From contig JAJCYW010000005.1 in assembly GCA_029262675.1 (NCBI GenBank), positions 81,402 through 118,538 of the forward strand: a DNA stretch of 37,137 nucleotides, given 5' to 3'. The DNA comes from Chloroflexota bacterium (GTDB lineage Bacteria > Chloroflexota > Dehalococcoidia > DSTF01 > RBG-16-68-14). The position numbers and the translations under genes are program-made. Each line of letters starts with the position of its first letter. Position 1 is the first letter of the stretch. A model generated the notes under the pieces. It was not told the DNA's origin and did no database searches. It worked only from the letters and a program-made list of their open reading frames with translations. Below, in pieces: positions 33,104-37,137 of this stretch.

Positions 33104-36100
33104 ATGTTTACACACCTACACCTACACACGGAGTTTAGTCTCCTCGACGGCCTCTCCCGGATTCCCAAGCTGCTCGATCACGTGCAGGAACTGGGCCAGG
33201 AAGCATGCGCCATTACGGACCACGGCGCGCTCTACGGCGTCGTCGATTTCTACAAGGAGGCGCGCAGCCGCGACCTCAAGCCCATCATCGGCGTCGAAGC
33301 CTACACGACGCGCGGCAAGCGCACGTCGCGGGACCCTAAGGACAAGTCGCCGTACCACCTGACGCTGCTGGCCCGCAACCAGAAGGGCTACAGCAACCTG
33401 CTGCAACTGGTCACCAAGGCCCACCTGGAGGGGTATTACTACAAACCCCGCATGGACCGCGAGCTGCTGGAGCAATACGGCGAGGGCATCATCGCGTTGT
33501 CTGGCTGCAACTCGGGCGAGATACATCGTTTGTTGATGGACGGTCGACGCGACGACGCGATTGAGCAGGCGAACTGGAGCCGTGAGGTCTTCGACGGCTA
33601 CTACTTCGAGATGATGGAGAACGGCCTGCCGGACGTGACGGCAGTGAATAAGCAGCTCGTCGAGCTCTCGCGAGAGTTGGAGATCCCGCTCGTCGCGACC
33701 GTCGATAGCCACTACATTCGCCCGGAGGACGCGCCCGACCACGACGTGCTGCTCTGCATCGGTACCAACGCGACGGTGATGGACGAGAAGCGGATGAAGA
33801 TGAACGCGCCCGTGTACTACATCCAGTCGGAGGCGGAGGTGCGCGCCCGCTTCGCGGAACTGCCGGAGGCCGTCGACAACACGCAGCAGATCGCTGAAGC
33901 CTGCGATGTGACGCTGGAGTTCGGCCGCCTCCATCTACCAGACCCGGACTTGCCGCCAGGCGTCAGCGCGGAGGAGCACCTCGCCAACCTGGCCCACTCC
34001 GGGCTCCAACGCCGCTACGACCCCGTCACTGACGCCGCGCGCGAACGTCTGGAGTACGAACTGGGTGTGGTGCGCGAGACCGGTTTCACCAGCTACTTCC
34101 TCGTCGTCCACGAAGTGGCCCGCTTCGCGCGCGAGCGCGGCATTGCGATGGGCGTGCGCGGCTCCGCGGCGGCGAGCGTAATCCTCTACAGCCTGGACGT
34201 GACGGACGTCGACCCGCTGGCCTATCGCCTGGTCTTCGAGCGCTTCCTCAACGTCGAGCGCCGCGAGATGCCGGACGTCGATTTCGACTTCGCCGACGAC
34301 CGCCGCGCCGAGGTCTTCCAGTACGCGGCAGACAAGTACGGCGCCGACCACGTGGCGCAGATCATCACCTTCGGCACGCTGGGCGCCAAGGCAGCAGTTC
34401 GCGATGTCGGCCGGGCGCTCGGCCAGAGCTTCGGCGAGGCCGACCGCATCGCTCGCCTGATCCCCAGCGCCGTCGGCATGTCGATCGAGCGGGCGCTGAA
34501 GGAGAACCGTGACCTGAAGGCGGCCTACGATGCGGAGGAGTCCGTGCGCCGCCTCGTCGATACGGCGCAGCGACTGGAGGGCGTCGCGCGCCACGCCAGC
34601 ACGCACGCAGCCGGCCTCGTGATTTCGCGCGAGCCGCTGGTGGAGAACGTGCCGCTGCAGCGTCCGCCGCGCGCCGACGCCGATCAGGACGTCACCGTGC
34701 CGACGACGCAGTTCGCGATGGCGCAGGTCGCTGAGATCGGGCTGCTGAAGCTCGACCTGCTCGGCCTCGCCAACCTGACGATTTTGGAACGCGCGGTCGC
34801 TCTCATCAAGGAGACGCGCGGCGTCGAGATCGATCTGCAGACGTTGCCGGATGGCGACGAGCAGACCTTCGCCATGCTGACGGCTGGCGAGACGTTCGGC
34901 GTCTTCCAGCTGGAGTCTCCCGGCATGCGGCGTTCGATTCAAGACCTGAAGCCGACGAACGTCGCCGACCTGGCAGCGATGGTCGCGCTCTACCGGCCGG
35001 GACCGATGCAGCACATCAACACCTTCTGCCGTGCCAAGAACGGGCTCCAAAAGATCGTCTATCCGCACGCGGATCTGGCCGCGATGCTGGACGAGACGTA
35101 CGGCGTGATCACCTACCAGGATCAGGTGCTCCTGATCGCCCAGAAATTTGCCAACTACACGCTGGGCGAGGCGGACGTGATGCGCAAAGCGATGGGCAAG
35201 AAGATCCCGGAGGTGATGCACGCGGAGCGGGAGCACTTCGTCAAGGGCGCCAAGCGCAACGGCTATTCGGAGGGCGAGGCGCAGGAGATCTTCGAGTTGA
35301 TCCTGCCGTTCGCGGGATACGCGTTCAACAAGGCCCACGCCGTCTGCTACGCGACGATCGCCTATCAGACCGCCTACCTCAAGGCCCGCTACCCAGCGGA
35401 GTACATGGTCGCCGTGGTCGCGCTGGCCGGCAGCCATCCCGCCGGCGGCCAGTCGCGGATCGCCGCGGCCAGCGCGGAGTGCGCGAAGCTGGGCATCGCC
35501 GTCGCGCCGCCGTCGGTCAACGAGAGCCGTGCGAACTTCGCGCTCGCGTCGTCAGCGAACGACGAAGGGGACGGCGACGGGAAGCAGACGATCCGCTTCG
35601 GCTTGCAGCAGATCAAGAACGTCGGCGCGGCTGCTGCGGAGAGCATCGTCGCGGAGCGGGACGAGCGCGGGCCGTTCGCATCGATCGAAGATTTCTGTCG
35701 CCGCATCGACGTCAAGGCCGTGAACAAGCGCGCGTTGGAGTGCCTCTCGAAGGCCGGGGCGCTGGACGAGTTCGGTGCGCGCGGCACGCTGTTGGCGAAC
35801 ATCGATCGGCTGGTGTCGGTCGCTCAGCGCGAGCAACAGATGCGCGAGTCTGGCCAGTCGACGATGTTCGACCTCTTCGGCGACGAGGTGACGACGCCGA
35901 TGCCAGCGCTGCAGTTGGACGAAATGACGGTCGACCGCAGCGAAGAGTTGGCCTGGGAGAAAGAGCTGCTGGGCACCTACGTGTCGGAGCACCCCTTCCA
36001 GGCCGCCTCCGCCGTGCTGGCATCCCACGTCACGGCGTCCTGCGCGGAGCTAGGCGGCGACGCCAACCCGGCCAACGATGACGATGACGCCGGCGTCCAG

Positions 36101-36889
36101 TCGTTGACGGCAGACCTGCCGCCGAAGGGCCGCCTGGCGACGCTGGCGGGCATGGTGGGCAACACGCGCCGGCTCTACACGAAGGACGGCCGGCCGTTCT
36201 GCGCCGCGGAGATCGAAGACCTGACCGGCATGGCAGAGGTCACGGTCTGGCCGGAGCTCTTCGAGAAGACTCAAGATGTCTGGATAGAAGGTAACATTGT
36301 GCTGCTGCAGGTGCGGATCAAGGACCGCAACGGCCGGCTGGACGTCGCGGTGCAGAAGGTGGAGCAGTTCCAGCACGCGAACGCCTCGGCCGACGTTGAC
36401 GCGACTCCCCGCTTCGTCCCGCCCGCCTGGCTGACGAAGGCGAAGCGCGCGCAGCAGAACGGTGGCAACGGGTCGGCGGGCAGAAGCGCCGTACCAGCGA
36501 ATGGCGGCGCCTCAGCGCCACACCCGTCGCCAACGCCTGCCGCGGAACAAGCGACCGCGCAGACACCTGTGGCAAGCGAGGCCGCGGTTGCGACAGCGAC
36601 GCCGGCCACGACCGCGCCGCGCGCATCGGCCGCGCGCGCGGCGTTGCGCATCACGCTGCGCGAGACCGAAGACGAAGACGCCGACCGCGACCGGCTGGAG
36701 CGCATGCTCGGCACGCTGCGCGACTACCCAGGCGAAGACAACGTGCGGCTGACGATAGAGTCGCTGGACGGCGGCACGCACTCCGCCGTGCTGGCAAAGG
36801 TCCGCGTCAGCGTCTGCGACGAGCTGACGGCGCTGCTGGCAGACGTGCTCTCTGACGCGGGCGAGGCGAAGGTGATTCCGCAAGCCTAG
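33104..36889 (+). CDS. dnaE: DNA polymerase III alpha subunit
   Basis: Replicative polymerase. The 1261 residues begin with the PHP domain (MFTHLHLHTEFSLLDGLSRI; His 4, 6, 8; about 1-210). The polymerase catalytic Asp residues lie in MPDVDFDFADDRR (D391, D393) and LKLDLLGL (D551). Helix-hairpin-helix motifs (about 800-870) and an OB fold (about 1008-1090, RLATLAGMVGNTRRL) follow. A 90-residue Ala/Pro/Thr-rich linker leads to a C-terminal domain (ALRITLRETEDEDADRDRL), likely the clamp-loader contact region. The intact PHP histidine pattern suggests possible PHP-linked proofreading. It follows the GNAT gene with its own promoter. Confidence 0.97.
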   Translation: MFTHLHLHTEFSLLDGLSRIPKLLDHVQELGQEACAITDHGALYGVVDFYKEARSRDLKPIIGVEAYTTRGKRTSRDPKDKSPYHLTLLARNQKGYSNLLQLVTKAHLEGYYYKPRMDRELLEQYGEGIIALSGCNSGEIHRLLMDGRRDDAIEQANWSREVFDGYYFEMMENGLPDVTAVNKQLVELSRELEIPLVATVDSHYIRPEDAPDHDVLLCIGTNATVMDEKRMKMNAPVYYIQSEAEVRARFAELPEAVDNTQQIAEACDVTLEFGRLHLPDPDLPPGVSAEEHLANLAHSGLQRRYDPVTDAARERLEYELGVVRETGFTSYFLVVHEVARFARERGIAMGVRGSAAASVILYSLDVTDVDPLAYRLVFERFLNVERREMPDVDFDFADDRRAEVFQYAADKYGADHVAQIITFGTLGAKAAVRDVGRALGQSFGEADRIARLIPSAVGMSIERALKENRDLKAAYDAEESVRRLVDTAQRLEGVARHASTHAAGLVISREPLVENVPLQRPPRADADQDVTVPTTQFAMAQVAEIGLLKLDLLGLANLTILERAVALIKETRGVEIDLQTLPDGDEQTFAMLTAGETFGVFQLESPGMRRSIQDLKPTNVADLAAMVALYRPGPMQHINTFCRAKNGLQKIVYPHADLAAMLDETYGVITYQDQVLLIAQKFANYTLGEADVMRKAMGKKIPEVMHAEREHFVKGAKRNGYSEGEAQEIFELILPFAGYAFNKAHAVCYATIAYQTAYLKARYPAEYMVAVVALAGSHPAGGQSRIAAASAECAKLGIAVAPPSVNESRANFALASSANDEGDGDGKQTIRFGLQQIKNVGAAAAESIVAERDERGPFASIEDFCRRIDVKAVNKRALECLSKAGALDEFGARGTLLANIDRLVSVAQREQQMRESGQSTMFDLFGDEVTTPMPALQLDEMTVDRSEELAWEKELLGTYVSEHPFQAASAVLASHVTASCAELGGDANPANDDDDAGVQSLTADLPPKGRLATLAGMVGNTRRLYTKDGRPFCAAEIEDLTGMAEVTVWPELFEKTQDVWIEGNIVLLQVRIKDRNGRLDVAVQKVEQFQHANASADVDATPRFVPPAWLTKAKRAQQNGGNGSAGRSAVPANGGASAPHPSPTPAAEQATAQTPVASEAAVATATPATTAPRASAARAALRITLRETEDEDADRDRLERMLGTLRDYPGEDNVRLTIESLDGGTHSAVLAKVRVSVCDELTALLADVLSDAGEAKVIPQA

Positions 36890-36943
36890 ACGCCACGCCC
36901 GCAGGTCGGACCCCAGGACTGTAGGCCGCAAATGACGGAGAAG

Positions 36944-37137
36944 CGCCTAGACCTCGAGTCCGAGAGACTCGAAGGGCTCTGCCGCAGTCGTAGACCCCGA
37001 GTCCGAAGGACTCGAAGGGCTCGGCGGCAGTCGTAGACCCCGAGTCCGAAGGACTCGAAGGGCTCGGCGGCAGTCGTAGACCCCGAGTCCGAAGGACTCG
37101 AAGGGCTCGGCGGCAGTCGTAGACCCCGAGTCCGAAG
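36944..37137. repeat. 43-bp tandem repeat array, continuing beyond the window
   Basis: Three identical 43-bp units (36987-37029, 37030-37072, 37073-37115) are followed by 22 bases of a fourth at the window edge. A diverged unit precedes them (36944-36986). Each contains the hairpin CGAGTCC-GAA-GGACTCG. There are no unique spacers, so it is not CRISPR. It starts 55 nt after the dnaE stop. Confidence 0.95.

Noticed and set aside
33935..35437. Long minus-strand open frame opposite dnaE (also 2350-3618 opposite thrC and 13753-15039 opposite rho)
   Set aside because: These are high-GC antisense shadows, Arg/His/Val-rich with no family motif, while the plus strand encodes well-conserved proteins.
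36944..37137. Possible CRISPR array
   Set aside because: The 43-bp units abut directly with no unique spacers, and no cas genes are present.

Overview
The window is high-GC bacterial chromosome carrying mostly housekeeping genes and no rRNA or tRNA. The organism is probably a Chloroflexota bacterium of the Dehalococcoidia/SAR202 kind. This is an inference from gene content: a zinc-type bS18 with a long tail, a tungsten-type aldehyde oxidoreductase, hrcA-grpE-dnaK under CIRCE, and Pro/Thr-linker surface proteins. No marker gene here settles it. Several starts are GTG or TTG, and some genes may be leaderless.

Layout. 1-3.9 kb (+): the 3' end of rpsR, a membrane-anchored parvulin-like protein, a coiled-coil protein and threonine synthase. 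3.9-6.5 kb (-): an M16 peptidase, a NIPSNAP-like protein and a CitE-like lyase in one tight operon. 6.6-10.5 kb: a lipoprotein, an aldehyde:ferredoxin oxidoreductase, a convergent membrane protein with a degenerate GGDEF domain, and a MoaD/ThiS-like protein. 10.5-11.1 kb: a gene-free stretch made of two pairs of duplicated elements. 11.1-16.4 kb (+): pyrG, a small transaldolase, rho and a LysM-M23 peptidase. 16.4-19.9 kb (-): a remnant of an acyl-CoA hydrolase/transferase, an MBL-fold hydrolase, a ketosynthase that has lost its catalytic Cys, and fabH. 20-24.1 kb (+): hrcA, grpE, an 88-residue unknown and dnaK behind a CIRCE operator. 24.2-26.9 kb (+): a two-gene surface locus. 27-32.1 kb (-): nfu, fabD, fabF, a DinB-like protein and recJ. 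32.2-36.9 kb (+): a GNAT protein and dnaE, followed by a 43-bp tandem repeat array that runs off the window.

The most unusual locus is 24.2-26.9 kb. A promoter-like TTGACA...TAGAAT has a run of ten G inside its 20-nt spacer, which is the architecture of a slipped-strand phase-variable promoter. A leader of three consecutive hairpins follows. Then come two overlapping genes: a membrane-anchored protein with a cohesin-like domain and a Pro/Thr linker, and a secreted M23-type peptidase ending in a dockerin-like repeat. Together they could be a switchable, self-docking cell-surface peptidase.

Fatty-acid synthesis genes sit in two separate minus-strand clusters: fabH with the Cys-less ketosynthase, and fabD with a normal fabF. 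No acyl carrier protein or fabG is present in the window. A recurring theme is short tandem or duplicated hairpin elements at gene ends (0.55, 10.5, 17.4, 27.0 and 37.0 kb).
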